A stretch of 27,984 bases of DNA from an uncultured Flavobacterium sp. (GTDB taxonomy: Bacteria > Bacteroidota > Bacteroidia > Flavobacteriales > Flavobacteriaceae). Of this stretch, positions 14,458-23,047 are shown in pieces; positions within the stretch are counted from its first letter, which is position 1; the number at the start of each line of letters is the position of its first letter. The notes under the pieces are model-generated. The model ran no database searches. It saw nothing but the letters and a program-made list of their open reading frames with translations, and was not told where the DNA came from. The position numbers and the translations under genes are program-made. The stretch is from the NCBI RefSeq assembly GCF_946482535.1, contig NZ_CAMLRU010000012.1, positions 1 to 27,984 on the forward strand, read 5' to 3'.

Positions 14458-15843
14458 CTATTCTGCATTGTCTAAAAAATCTTTAATCTTGTCTACATAG
14501 CGGTCAAAAAACGAACGTTTGATTTGCTTTTCAGCGGTGTCGCTTTCCGGCGCTGTTTCAACTTCTTGACTGACCACTACCGGATTCTCTTCTGCTTTAG
14601 GCTCAAAAACCGGTTGTTGTACCGCTGGTCTTGGCGTTTCTGCTACAACCTCTTTTAATTCGATTTTGTAGGCACTATTTGAATTGTTTTCGATACTGTT
14701 CATCACCAAACCAACGGCTGTGGCAAATAGCGGACTGGAGATTTCTTCTCCCGAATTGCCTGCTAAATGTTCATTTGGATACCCGATTCTGGTGTCCATT
14801 CCCGTAATGTATTCCACCAATTGCTTGATGTGTTTGAGTTGCGAACCACCACCGGTTAATACAATACCGGCTATTAATTTCTTTCGCGGATCTTCGTGAC
14901 CGTAAGCTTTGATTTCGGTAAAAACCTGTTCGATAATTTCCACTACTCTGGCGTGGATAATTTTCGATAAATTCTTAAGCGAAATCTCTTTCGGATCTCT
15001 TCCTCTTAAACCCGGAATCGATACAATTTCGTTGTCTTTATTTTCACCCGGCCAAGCGGAACCGAATTTAACTTTCAAAAGCTCGGCTTGTTTTTCAATA
15101 ATCGAACATCCTTCCTTGATATCATCGGTAATGACATTTCCACCGAAAGGCACTACGGCAGTGTGGCGAATGATGCCGTCTTTGAAGATGGCCAAATCTG
15201 TGGTTCCGCCACCGATATCAATCAAAGCTACACCGGCTTCTTTTTCTTCCTGACTTAAAACAGCATCTGCTGAAGCCAATGGTTCTAACGTCAATCCCGA
15301 CAATTCGATACCCGAACTTTGGATACATCTGCCTACGTTTCTGATAGAAGACGCTTGCCCGACTACCACGTGGAAACTGGCTTCCAAACGAGCGCCGTAC
15401 ATTCCGATAGGCTCTTTGATTTCGGTTTGCCCATCGATTTTGAATTCTTGCGGCAATACGTGGATGATTTCTTCACCCGGTAGCATGGCCAATTTGTTTA
15501 CTTGGTCGATTAGCAATTGAATATCACGACCGCTGATTACTTCCTCAGGGTTTGTTCTGATCACGTAATCCGTGTGTTGTATGCTTCTGATGTGTTGTCC
15601 GGCAATACCAACTACCACATCGTTTATTTTGTAACCTGAATTATTTTCTGCTTCAAGAACTGCTTGTTGAATTGATTGTATGGTTTGGGTAATGTTATTT
15701 ACCACACCACGAGCCACACCGAGACTTTTGGATTTTCCAACGCCCAAAATTTCCAATTTTCCGTACTCGTTTTTCTTGCCAATCATGGCTACAATCTTGG
15801 TTGTCCCAATGTCTAATCCGACTGCAATATTCTCTTTTTCCAT
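14458..15843 (-). CDS. ftsA: Cell division protein FtsA
   Basis: Actin-like ATPase that tethers FtsZ to the inner membrane and recruits later divisome proteins. The 461-residue protein shows phosphate loop 1 (AVGLDIGTTKIVAMIG, 7-22), the 1C domain (~85-165), phosphate loop 2 (ALIDIGGGTTDLAIF, 206-220) and the adenosine motif (GIVLTGGGSQLKHIK, 326-340). After the core there is a Pro/Glu-rich linker (~390-435) and a C-terminal amphipathic helix (SFFDRYVDKIKDFL), the usual membrane-targeting sequence. The long linker is the only departure from the E. coli pattern (420 residues). ftsQ ends 6 bp upstream and ftsZ begins 34 bp downstream. Confidence 0.97.
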   Translation of the reverse strand: MEKENIAVGLDIGTTKIVAMIGKKNEYGKLEILGVGKSKSLGVARGVVNNITQTIQSIQQAVLEAENNSGYKINDVVVGIAGQHIRSIQHTDYVIRTNPEEVISGRDIQLLIDQVNKLAMLPGEEIIHVLPQEFKIDGQTEIKEPIGMYGARLEASFHVVVGQASSIRNVGRCIQSSGIELSGLTLEPLASADAVLSQEEKEAGVALIDIGGGTTDLAIFKDGIIRHTAVVPFGGNVITDDIKEGCSIIEKQAELLKVKFGSAWPGENKDNEIVSIPGLRGRDPKEISLKNLSKIIHARVVEIIEQVFTEIKAYGHEDPRKKLIAGIVLTGGGSQLKHIKQLVEYITGMDTRIGYPNEHLAGNSGEEISSPLFATAVGLVMNSIENNSNSAYKIELKEVVAETPRPAVQQPVFEPKAEENPVVVSQEVETAPESDTAEKQIKRSFFDRYVDKIKDFLDNAE

Positions 15844-15849
15844 AATCTT

Positions 15850-16572
15850 CTATTTAATGCACACCACTTGCTTGGTAAACTTCAAATTAATTCTTCGATA
15901 CTTGTTCAAAGTACTATCTAAAACGGCCTTCTGAAAAAAGGCTTTATAATTCTTAAATTTTCTGTCGATGTTAATAGTTCGCCCGAAATCGATTTGGTAA
16001 TCGTAATTTCTGTTCGCTAAAATCAATCCGCCGTTTGACAAAACCTGCACACCGATGATGTTTTTTTTCAAAAAATCATCCTCGGCTATTCTCTTCAAAA
16101 CTTCAGATAATTTTTCTTTTTTAACTGCTGTAATTTCCCCTGATATGAGTGGTACTCTGGCAGTAAAATTATCCGATAAAGGCATTTTATTACCCTCATA
16201 ATCAATATAAAAAGAACCCGTTTCATCAAACACTCTACCCAGTGGTATTTTTTGTTCTACCACTGCTTTTAAAACCCCGTCAACACTGACAAAAACATCT
16301 GCTTTGTGAATCATCTGATGGCTACTGACGGATTTTTCCAATTTATTCAAATCTAAACCATCTTTATTGATAGTTTTTAGGTCCCGATTTTTTTCTATTA
16401 ACAATTTATTAACCGTTTCGGGCTTCAAAAAAAGAGCGTTTTCGCCGACAAAAATCACCTCTGTTTTTTTAACTTTTCGCAGGGCATTTCGGTGCGAAGT
16501 GAACGAAAACAGGAAGATTACGACCGAAATCATCAACACTAATCTGATATTTGTCCATGTTAAAATCTTCAT
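15850..16572 (-). CDS. ftsQ: Cell division protein FtsQ-like
   Basis: A 240-residue bitopic membrane protein: short cytoplasmic tail, one membrane helix (~9-25, VLMISVVIFLFSF) and a periplasmic domain. The first part (VKKTEVIFVGENALFLKPETV, from ~34) fits the POTRA-like fold of FtsQ/DivIB, and the rest includes a segment resembling the FtsQ beta domain (GRVFDETGSFYIDYEGNKMPL, ~112-132, quoted here to show position). Sequence conservation in this family is low, and the call relies partly on its place between murC and ftsA. Its start overlaps the murC stop by 4 bp (ATGA), so translation is coupled. In the divisome it links FtsA/FtsZ to FtsL and the septal synthase. Confidence 0.88.
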   Translation of the reverse strand: MKILTWTNIRLVLMISVVIFLFSFTSHRNALRKVKKTEVIFVGENALFLKPETVNKLLIEKNRDLKTINKDGLDLNKLEKSVSSHQMIHKADVFVSVDGVLKAVVEQKIPLGRVFDETGSFYIDYEGNKMPLSDNFTARVPLISGEITAVKKEKLSEVLKRIAEDDFLKKNIIGVQVLSNGGLILANRNYDYQIDFGRTINIDRKFKNYKAFFQKAVLDSTLNKYRRINLKFTKQVVCIK

Positions 16573-17909
16573 GATAAAGCCAATTTAATTTTCGGAACTA
16601 ATTCACCAATATCACCTGCGCCTATGGTCACAATTATTTTAGCCGAATTTTCTAAAATAGTTGGGATCAAATCGCCTTTAGAAACCAATTTTTTGTTTGA
16701 ATTTTCCATTTTGGAAAGTAGCCAGCTTGAGGTAATTCCTTCCATTGGTAATTCGCGTGCGGGATAAATATCTAACAACAAAACTTCGTCAAATTGCGAC
16801 AAACTTTTGGCAAAATCATCGGCAAAATCTTTAGTTCTGCTGAACAAATGCGGCTGAAAAATCGCTAGTACTTTTTGGTTCGGATACAATTCGCGAACCG
16901 CTTGATGCACAGCGTTAATTTCGGTTGGATGATGCGCATAATCATCGATATAAACCAAATCATTGGTTTTGATTTGATAAGAAAATCGGCGTTGGATTCC
17001 TTTGAATGAAGCCAAGGCTTTAGCAATGGACTCGGTTGGGGTACCATAAGTCTTAGACATTGCTAAAGCCATCAAGGCATTCATTAAATTGTGTCTTCCC
17101 GGCAAACCGAATTTTAAATCGGTAATCGTTTCCGATGGTGTTTGGACATCAAAAACGTAGTATCCGTTTTCAATACGGATATTGAAAGCTTTATAGGTTG
17201 AATCTTCGTTGATTCCGATGGTTAAACCTTCGAGCGGCAAACCTTTGGGCACGAACAAATTGTTTTTATCTTCTACTTTATCGGCAAATTCGCGGAACGA
17301 ATCTTCTATCGCAGTAGCATCGCCATAAATGTCTAAATGGTCGGCGTCCATTGAGGTAACGCAGGCAATGTTGGGATGCAAATGCAAGAACGAACGATCG
17401 AATTCATCGGCTTCTACAACGGTTATGGTTTTTCCGTTTCCAATTAAATTGGAATGATAATTTTCCACAATTCCGCCTAAAAAGGCCGTTACATCGGCAC
17501 CGCTTTCATACAAAATATGACCCAGAATACTCGAGGTTGTTGTTTTTCCGTGGGTTCCGGCTACGGCGAAACAAAAAGTATCTTTGGTGATAATCCCTAA
17601 AACTTCCGCGCGTTTTTTTACCGTGTAATTTCTTTCCAAAAAGTAATTCCATTCCGAGTGCGTAACAGGCACTGCCGGCGTGATGATTACCAAGGTATTT
17701 TCTACATAATAATCTGCAGGAATCAAACCGATATTGTCTTCGAAATGAATGTTCATTCCGGCAGCAATCAATTCGTCGGTTAACATCGTTGGCGTCTTGT
17801 CATAACCCGAAACATTCTTGCCGATGTTTTGGAAATAACGAGCCAAGGCACTCATTCCGATGCCTCCGATGCCGATGAAATAGACGTTATGGATTTGGTT
17901 TAGATTCAC
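16569..17909 (-). CDS. murC: UDP-N-acetylmuramate--L-alanine ligase
   Basis: Adds L-alanine to UDP-MurNAc, the first amino acid of the peptidoglycan stem. The 446-residue protein has the three-domain Mur-ligase layout: N-terminal substrate motif FIGIGGIGMSALA (11-23), ATP loop AGTHGKTTTSSILGHI (from 117), the central VVEADEFDRSFL motif, and the C-terminal DDYAHHPTEI region typical of MurC. Length is normal. It starts 1 bp after murG ends and overlaps ftsQ by 4 bp at its 3' end, as expected within one operon. An open frame internal to it at 16865-17047 is out of frame and not a gene. Confidence 0.97.
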   Translation of the reverse strand: MNLNQIHNVYFIGIGGIGMSALARYFQNIGKNVSGYDKTPTMLTDELIAAGMNIHFEDNIGLIPADYYVENTLVIITPAVPVTHSEWNYFLERNYTVKKRAEVLGIITKDTFCFAVAGTHGKTTTSSILGHILYESGADVTAFLGGIVENYHSNLIGNGKTITVVEADEFDRSFLHLHPNIACVTSMDADHLDIYGDATAIEDSFREFADKVEDKNNLFVPKGLPLEGLTIGINEDSTYKAFNIRIENGYYVFDVQTPSETITDLKFGLPGRHNLMNALMALAMSKTYGTPTESIAKALASFKGIQRRFSYQIKTNDLVYIDDYAHHPTEINAVHQAVRELYPNQKVLAIFQPHLFSRTKDFADDFAKSLSQFDEVLLLDIYPARELPMEGITSSWLLSKMENSNKKLVSKGDLIPTILENSAKIIVTIGAGDIGELVPKIKLALS

Positions 17910-17910
17910 T

Positions 17911-19002
17911 TTATTTAATCAGTTTTATTATTTCTTCTACTATATCTTTTGTGGCATTGGGTTTGGCTAAGGCTTTGATGTTTTGACTGAGTTCCTTTTG
18001 CCGGATTTCGTTAGCTATTAAATCTGAAAATGTCGATTCAAATTTTTCATCCAATTCACTTTCTCGCAACAATACCGCTCCGTTTTTATCTACTATAGCT
18101 TTGGCATTTTTGGTTTGGTGGTCTTCGGCTACGTTTGGTGACGGAATAAAAATGGTTGGTTTGCCCACCAAACACAATTCGGAAACCGATGATGCTCCGG
18201 CACGAGAAATTACAAAATCGGCGGCAGCATAAATCAAATCCATTCTGTCGATAAAGGCTACAACCTGTACATTTTCCTTTTCATTAAAATGATTGTATTC
18301 TTCGAAATACAATTTGCCGCATTGCCAAAAAACCTGAACACCGCTTGCTAAAAGAAAATCGAGTTCTTTGGCGATTAATTGGTTTACTCTTCTGGCACCC
18401 AGACTTCCTCCAAGAACCAACAACGTTTTTTTATTGGTATCCAAATTGAAATAAGCGATTCCTTCACTTCTTTTAGTTTCCACATCGAGCAAATCCTGAC
18501 GAACGGGATTTCCGGTGAACACTATCTTTTCTTTAGGAAAAAATCTTTCTAAATTTTCATAGGCCACACAAATCGCATTGGCTTTTTTGCTCAACAGTTT
18601 GTTGGTAATACCCGGATAGGAATTTTGTTCCTGAATGACTGTTGGTATATTCATGCTATTAGCGGCTTGCAATAACGGACCGCTGGCAAAACCTCCGGTT
18701 CCTATAACTACATCAGGTTGGAACTTTCTGATAATTTTTCTTGATTTCCACAAACTGCTCATGAGTTTGAATGGGAACATCATGTTTTGTAAAGTCAGTT
18801 TTCGTTGCAAACCGGCAATCCACAAGCCTTCGATTTTGTAACCCGCTTGCGGTACTTTTTGCATTTCCATTTTGTCTTTGGCACCTACAAAAAGAAATTC
18901 GGCATCAGGGAAACGAGACTTTAACTCATTGGCAATCGCAACCGCCGGATAAATATGTCCGCCTGTTCCGCCTCCGCTTAAGATGAATTTTAATTTTTTC
19001 AT
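17911..19002 (-). CDS. murG: UDP-GlcNAc:lipid I N-acetylglucosaminyltransferase
   Basis: Peripheral inner-membrane GT28 enzyme that adds GlcNAc to lipid I to give lipid II. The 363-residue protein begins with the family signature [18 protein letters not shown] (7-24), followed by [13 protein letters not shown] near 99 and [19 protein letters not shown] near 118. The C-terminal donor site includes [33 protein letters not shown] and the [14 protein letters not shown] segment. Length is typical. It abuts ftsW upstream (no gap between stop and start region) and murC downstream (1-bp gap). The assignment is secure. Confidence 0.97.
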   Translation of the reverse strand: MKKLKFILSGGGTGGHIYPAVAIANELKSRFPDAEFLFVGAKDKMEMQKVPQAGYKIEGLWIAGLQRKLTLQNMMFPFKLMSSLWKSRKIIRKFQPDVVIGTGGFASGPLLQAANSMNIPTVIQEQNSYPGITNKLLSKKANAICVAYENLERFFPKEKIVFTGNPVRQDLLDVETKRSEGIAYFNLDTNKKTLLVLGGSLGARRVNQLIAKELDFLLASGVQVFWQCGKLYFEEYNHFNEKENVQVVAFIDRMDLIYAAADFVISRAGASSVSELCLVGKPTIFIPSPNVAEDHQTKNAKAIVDKNGAVLLRESELDEKFESTFSDLIANEIRQKELSQNIKALAKPNATKDIVEEIIKLIK

Positions 19003-20313
19003 TTAGTTTTTCTTCAAAATAGGTTCCAATGGATTGGCTTCTTCTTTGATGGAATAGCTTTCCAACTCAGCTTGTGCCGCAGCTTTTTCTGCTTCTTCCT
19101 GTTCTTGCAATTGTTTGTCGATTAGCTTATTCAAAGCATCTTCGCGTTTTTGTTTTTCGGCTAATTCTTCTGCGATTTCTTCTTCTTTTTTGGTCACACT
19201 CAAAATGATTCCGAGTGCGATACAAGTCATCCAAATCGAACTTCCTCCGCTACTGATTAGGGGTAATGTTTGTCCGGTTACCGGCAACAACTCTACGGCC
19301 ACCGCCATGTTGGTCATCGCTTGAAAAATAATCGGGAAGCCCAAACCTATGACCACTAATTTTCCGAACATCGAATTGGCTTTGTGCGCTGCAACTACAA
19401 ATCGGAACAACAATAACAAGTACATACTTAGCACTAAGATACCACCGAACAAGCCGTACTCTTCGACTATAATCGCATAGATAAAATCGGAAGACGATTG
19501 TGGTAAAAAGTTTTTCTGTACACTTTTCCCCGGACCTAAACCATAAATACCGCCTGACGCAATAGCGATTTTGGCTTTTTCGATTTGGTAATCATCCTCA
19601 TCGGGTTTATCGGTGGTAAAATTATCGATACGATTGATCCAAGTATCTACACGATTCGGGAAAGCTTCGGGGAATTGTTTCGCTACCAATATAAAAAAGG
19701 TTAGCCCTATAATTCCGGCACCAACGATGATTCCGATATATTTCAACGGGTATTTTCCAATAAAAGTCAGCATTAAAACCATGGAAAAGATCAAAGCTGC
19801 GGTGGATAAATTCGCCGGTAAAATCAGGATTACGGTAATAAAAACCGGTGTCCATAAATCCCATAATGAATTTTGGAAAGTAATAGGCGTTTCTCTGGTT
19901 TTGGATAAATATCTGGCCACAAAAACATATAAAACTATAGAGGCTAATGTTGATGTTTGGAATGTGATTCCTATAAACGGAATTTGAATCCAGCGGCTGG
20001 CATTGGCACCTTGAATTACGGTTCCTTTGAACAAAGTATAAATTAACAATACCCAAACGACCGGCAATAACAACCTTGAAATCGTTCGGAAATAATGATA
20101 CGGTACTTTGTGTATTTTGTATAAAATGAAAAACCCGACAAATACTTGTGCGCCGTGTTTCAACAAATAAGTCAATGCGTTTCCTGAACCGTGGCGCATG
20201 TAGGCCAAATTACTACTCGCACTAAACACCGGCATAAACGAAAACAAGGCCAACAAGGCTACGAATGCCCAGATGACTTTATCTCCTTTTAAGCTGTGAA
20301 TTAGTTCTTTCAT
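19003..20313 (-). CDS. ftsW: Lipid II polymerase FtsW (SEDS family)
   Basis: Septal SEDS glycosyltransferase acting with the class B PBP encoded upstream. The 436-residue protein has about ten membrane helices and the SEDS landmarks: an Arg-rich GANASRWIQIPF segment (~103-115) after the fourth helix, the YGLGPGKSVQKNFLPQSSSDFIYA loop (~250-275), and the conserved VTGQTLPLISSGGSS near the last helices. The C-terminal ~65 residues (KKEEEIAEELAEKQKREDAL onward) form a charged Glu/Ala/Lys-rich predicted coiled coil, longer than in E. coli. The start codon is directly preceded on the minus strand by nine A. The gap to murD (89 bp) is filled by a heptad repeat element. Confidence 0.95.
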   Translation of the reverse strand: MKELIHSLKGDKVIWAFVALLALFSFMPVFSASSNLAYMRHGSGNALTYLLKHGAQVFVGFFILYKIHKVPYHYFRTISRLLLPVVWVLLIYTLFKGTVIQGANASRWIQIPFIGITFQTSTLASIVLYVFVARYLSKTRETPITFQNSLWDLWTPVFITVILILPANLSTAALIFSMVLMLTFIGKYPLKYIGIIVGAGIIGLTFFILVAKQFPEAFPNRVDTWINRIDNFTTDKPDEDDYQIEKAKIAIASGGIYGLGPGKSVQKNFLPQSSSDFIYAIIVEEYGLFGGILVLSMYLLLLFRFVVAAHKANSMFGKLVVIGLGFPIIFQAMTNMAVAVELLPVTGQTLPLISSGGSSIWMTCIALGIILSVTKKEEEIAEELAEKQKREDALNKLIDKQLQEQEEAEKAAAQAELESYSIKEEANPLEPILKKN

Positions 20314-20320
20314 TTTTTTT

Positions 20321-20400
20321 TGCTCATAGCTTTCAGCCGTTAGCTGTTAGCTCTTTTTATTATTTTTTTGCTGATAGCTAAATGCTGACAGCTAATTGCT
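20321..20400. repeat. Heptad-phased inverted repeat (AGCNNNN)n / (NNNNGCT)n between ftsW and murD
   Basis: AGC occurs at 20328, 20335, 20342 and 20349 (TGC at 20321), exactly seven bases apart. GCT occurs at 20370, 20377, 20384, 20391 and 20398, again every seven. The blocks pair in register across a T/A-rich loop (20352-20369), some extended to TAGCT/AGCTA. On the coding (minus) strand the hairpin is followed by A9, not U, so it is not a terminator. It fills almost the whole gap inside the operon. Confidence 0.85.
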
Positions 20401-20402
20401 CT

Positions 20403-21737
20403 CTATAAATTCTTTACCGCTGCTTTGAACTGGTTTCCTCTGTCTTCGTAATTTTGGAACAAATCAAAACTTGCACAAGCCGGTGATAATAAAACTGCAT
20501 CGCCTTTTTCCGCTAAATGTTTTGACGTATTTACTGCATCTCGCATGTTGTCTACTTCTACCATCATATCGACTACATCGCTGAAGGCATCGATGATTTT
20601 TTTGTTATCTAACCCAAGGCAGATTATCGCTTTTACTTTTTCTCTAACCAAAGGCATCAACTCGCTGTAGTCGTTTCCTTTATCAACACCACCGACGATC
20701 CAAACCGTTGGAACGGTCATGCTGTCTAAGGCGAAGAAAGTGGCGTTTACATTGGTGGCTTTACTATCGTTGATGTATTGTACATTTTGGATTTTCAATA
20801 CCTTTTCTAATCGATGTTCAACGCCTTGGAAATTAGACAAACTTTCGCGTATGGTTTGTTTTCTGATTTTCATCAATTGGGCGACAGAAGTCGCAGCCAT
20901 AGCGTTTTTCATGTTGTGTTTTCCTTCCAATGAAATGTCAGCGGTTTTCATTTCAAATTCTTCGTTGTTGATGATAATATCCATAATGTTGTTTTTTATA
21001 AAGGCTCCGTTTTCAAAAGTTTTGTTTAGTGAAAAAGGAATTAATTGTGCTTTTGTTTTATTGTTTTGCAACCATTCTGAAATCGCTTCGTCATCGGCAT
21101 CGTAGATGAAGAAATCGGCTTCGGTTTGGTTCATTGTTATTCTGAATTTTGACGCGATATAATTTTCATATTTATACTCATATCGATCCAAATGATCCGG
21201 ACTGATGTTGGTTAGAATTGCTATTTCGGGCTTATAATTATTTATGCCGTCCAATTGAAAACTGCTCAATTCCAACACATAGTAATCGTAGTTTTCTTCG
21301 GCCACTTGCCAGGCGAAACTTTTCCCGATATTCCCGCCCAATCCTACATTTAATCCGCCTTGTTTCAGCAAATGGTAAGTCAACATGGTGGTAGTGGTTT
21401 TCCCGTTGCTTCCGGTGATTCCGATGGTTTTTGCATTGGTAAACTGATAAGCAAATTCGATTTCGGAAATGACTGAAATTCCTTTTTCCAACAGTTTTTT
21501 TACCAATGGTGCTTTGTCCGGAATTCCGGGACTTTTCATGACCACATCAGCATTGAGAATTAAATCCTCTGTGTGCTGTTCGTCTTCCCATTTGATTTCA
21601 TATTTGTTAAGAACGTCTCTGTATTTTTCTTTTATTTTTCCCATATCGGATACAAAAACATCGTATCCTTCTTTCTTTCCTAAAATGGCGGTACCTACAC
21701 CACTTTCGCCTCCACCAAGTACAACCAATCGCTTCAT
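20403..21737 (-). CDS. murD: UDP-N-acetylmuramoyl-L-alanine--D-glutamate ligase
   Basis: Adds D-glutamate to UDP-MurNAc-L-Ala. From the ATG at 21737 the protein has 444 residues: N-terminal nucleotide-binding motif RLVVLGGGESGVGTAILG (3-20), ATP loop GITGSNGKTTTTMLTYHLL (106-124), NISPDHLDRY in the central domain, and the C-terminal VEHRLEKV and NDSKATN motifs, with the final domain ending at the usual place. The frame is open 19 codons further upstream, but those residues would lie wholly within mraY and match nothing in the family; the chosen ATG overlaps the mraY stop (TAATG), the common coupling arrangement. Downstream lies the AGC heptad element and then ftsW. Confidence 0.96.
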   Translation of the reverse strand: MKRLVVLGGGESGVGTAILGKKEGYDVFVSDMGKIKEKYRDVLNKYEIKWEDEQHTEDLILNADVVMKSPGIPDKAPLVKKLLEKGISVISEIEFAYQFTNAKTIGITGSNGKTTTTMLTYHLLKQGGLNVGLGGNIGKSFAWQVAEENYDYYVLELSSFQLDGINNYKPEIAILTNISPDHLDRYEYKYENYIASKFRITMNQTEADFFIYDADDEAISEWLQNNKTKAQLIPFSLNKTFENGAFIKNNIMDIIINNEEFEMKTADISLEGKHNMKNAMAATSVAQLMKIRKQTIRESLSNFQGVEHRLEKVLKIQNVQYINDSKATNVNATFFALDSMTVPTVWIVGGVDKGNDYSELMPLVREKVKAIICLGLDNKKIIDAFSDVVDMMVEVDNMRDAVNTSKHLAEKGDAVLLSPACASFDLFQNYEDRGNQFKAAVKNL

Positions 21738-22954
21738 TATCTCAATTTTAAAGTCACAATAGAAACGATGGCAAGCAATATGGCCACAATCCAAAATCGG
21801 GTTACGATTTTACTTTCGTGATAGCCTTTCTTTTGGTAATGATGGTGCAATGGCGACATGAGGAAAATGCGTCTTCCTTCGCCAAAGCGTTTCTTGGTGT
21901 ATTTGAAATAGGAAACCTGCATAATCACCGATAAATTTTCGGCAAAAAAGATGGCACACAATACCGGTAGCAACATCTCTTTGCGAACTGAAATCGCTAA
22001 AACCGCTATAATTCCACCAATGGTTAAACTTCCGGTATCGCCCATAAATACAGATGCCGGATAGGAATTATACCAAAGAAATCCGATTAATGCTCCCACG
22101 AAAGCCGAGATAAACACCGTCATTTCTCCTGAATTCGGGATGTACATAATATTCAGGTAATTGGACAAAATCACGTTACCCGAAACGAAGGTAAAAATCC
22201 CCAAAGCGAGTACGGAAATCGCCGATGTTCCGGCGGCTAAACCATCAATTCCATCCGTTAAATTGGCACCGTTTGAAACGGCGGTGATGATAAAAATTAC
22301 TATCGGAATAAACACTAACCAAGCCCAATTTTCATAACCTTCTCCGGTCCATTCTATGAATTTGGCATAATCCAACTCGTTGTTTTTGGTAAACGGAATT
22401 GTTGTTGTCGTTGATTTGTGTTCGATTGGAGTTTGCGAAACTACATTTTCGGTTGGATTTGTAATCGGTGCTTTTTCTCTAACGGTTACACCCGGATGAA
22501 AATACAGTACCGAACCTACAATTAATCCTAAACCCACTTGGCCAATTACTTTGAAAATTCCTTTTAATCCTTGTTTGTCTTTTTTGAAAATTTTGATGTA
22601 ATCATCTATGAAACCGATGGTTCCCATCCAAAGTGTGGTTACTATCAAAAGAATGATGTAGATATTATTCAGTTTGGTCAACAAAATTACCGGAATCAGT
22701 GTGGCAATAATGATGATTAATCCACCCATGGTTGGCGTTCCCGCTTTTTCATTTTGGCCTTGTAAACCCAACTCTCTAACGGTTTCGCCTACTTGTTGAT
22801 TTCTCAAAAAGTTGATGATTTTTTTTCCGTAAATGGTTGAAATCATCAGCGACAGTATAATCGCTAAAGCCGAACGAAAAGTAATGTACTGGAAAACTCC
22901 GGTTCCCGGAACATCCATGGTTTTGTCGAGGTATTCAAATAAATAATACAGCAT
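21737..22954 (-). CDS. mraY: Phospho-N-acetylmuramoyl-pentapeptide transferase (lipid I synthase)
   Basis: Inner-membrane enzyme that transfers phospho-MurNAc-pentapeptide from UDP to undecaprenyl phosphate. The 405-residue protein has about ten helices and all main motifs: GTPTMGGL near 72-79, the aspartate pair IDDYIKI (Asp117, Asp118), [15 protein letters not shown] (228-242), FMGDTGSL (303-310) and [11 protein letters not shown] (367-377). It is about 45 residues longer than E. coli MraY because of a Thr/Pro-rich periplasmic loop at roughly 157-205 ([13 protein letters not shown], then [12 protein letters not shown]). Such a loop occurs in Flavobacteriia, as far as I recall. murE ends 93 bp upstream, and murD starts at its stop codon. 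Confidence 0.96.
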   Translation of the reverse strand: MLYYLFEYLDKTMDVPGTGVFQYITFRSALAIILSLMISTIYGKKIINFLRNQQVGETVRELGLQGQNEKAGTPTMGGLIIIIATLIPVILLTKLNNIYIILLIVTTLWMGTIGFIDDYIKIFKKDKQGLKGIFKVIGQVGLGLIVGSVLYFHPGVTVREKAPITNPTENVVSQTPIEHKSTTTTIPFTKNNELDYAKFIEWTGEGYENWAWLVFIPIVIFIITAVSNGANLTDGIDGLAAGTSAISVLALGIFTFVSGNVILSNYLNIMYIPNSGEMTVFISAFVGALIGFLWYNSYPASVFMGDTGSLTIGGIIAVLAISVRKEMLLPVLCAIFFAENLSVIMQVSYFKYTKKRFGEGRRIFLMSPLHHHYQKKGYHESKIVTRFWIVAILLAIVSIVTLKLR

Positions 22955-22967
22955 ATTCTTTAAATTT

Positions 22968-23047
22968 CAATGTTCAATTATCAAATCCCAAATAAATTTC
23001 AATTCTCAAATTCAAATGCCCTTCTGTTTTTTGAGATTTTAATTTTG
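22968..23047. repeat. Weaker heptad-phased repeat (CAA every 7 bases) between mraY and murE
   Basis: CAA occurs at 22968, 22975, 22982 and 22989 (spacing 7), then 23000 and 23007 (spacing 7 after an 11-base step). On the other side TTG occurs at 23031 and 23045 (14 apart, with TTT at 23038). The TCTCAAA at 23005 can pair with TTTGAGA at 23030. The pattern is less clean than the other heptad elements and the tract is A/T-rich, so some of it may be chance. The rest of this 93-bp gap holds nothing else I can recognise. Confidence 0.5.

Noticed and set aside
20321..20400. CRISPR-like or direct-repeat array
   Set aside because: The units are 7 bases with no spacers of CRISPR size and no cas genes in the window; the arms are inverted, not direct.
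21738..21794. Longer murD N terminus with 19 extra residues
   Set aside because: The extra residues lie inside mraY, are unlike any MurD, and the ATG overlapping the mraY stop fits both family alignment and operon packing.
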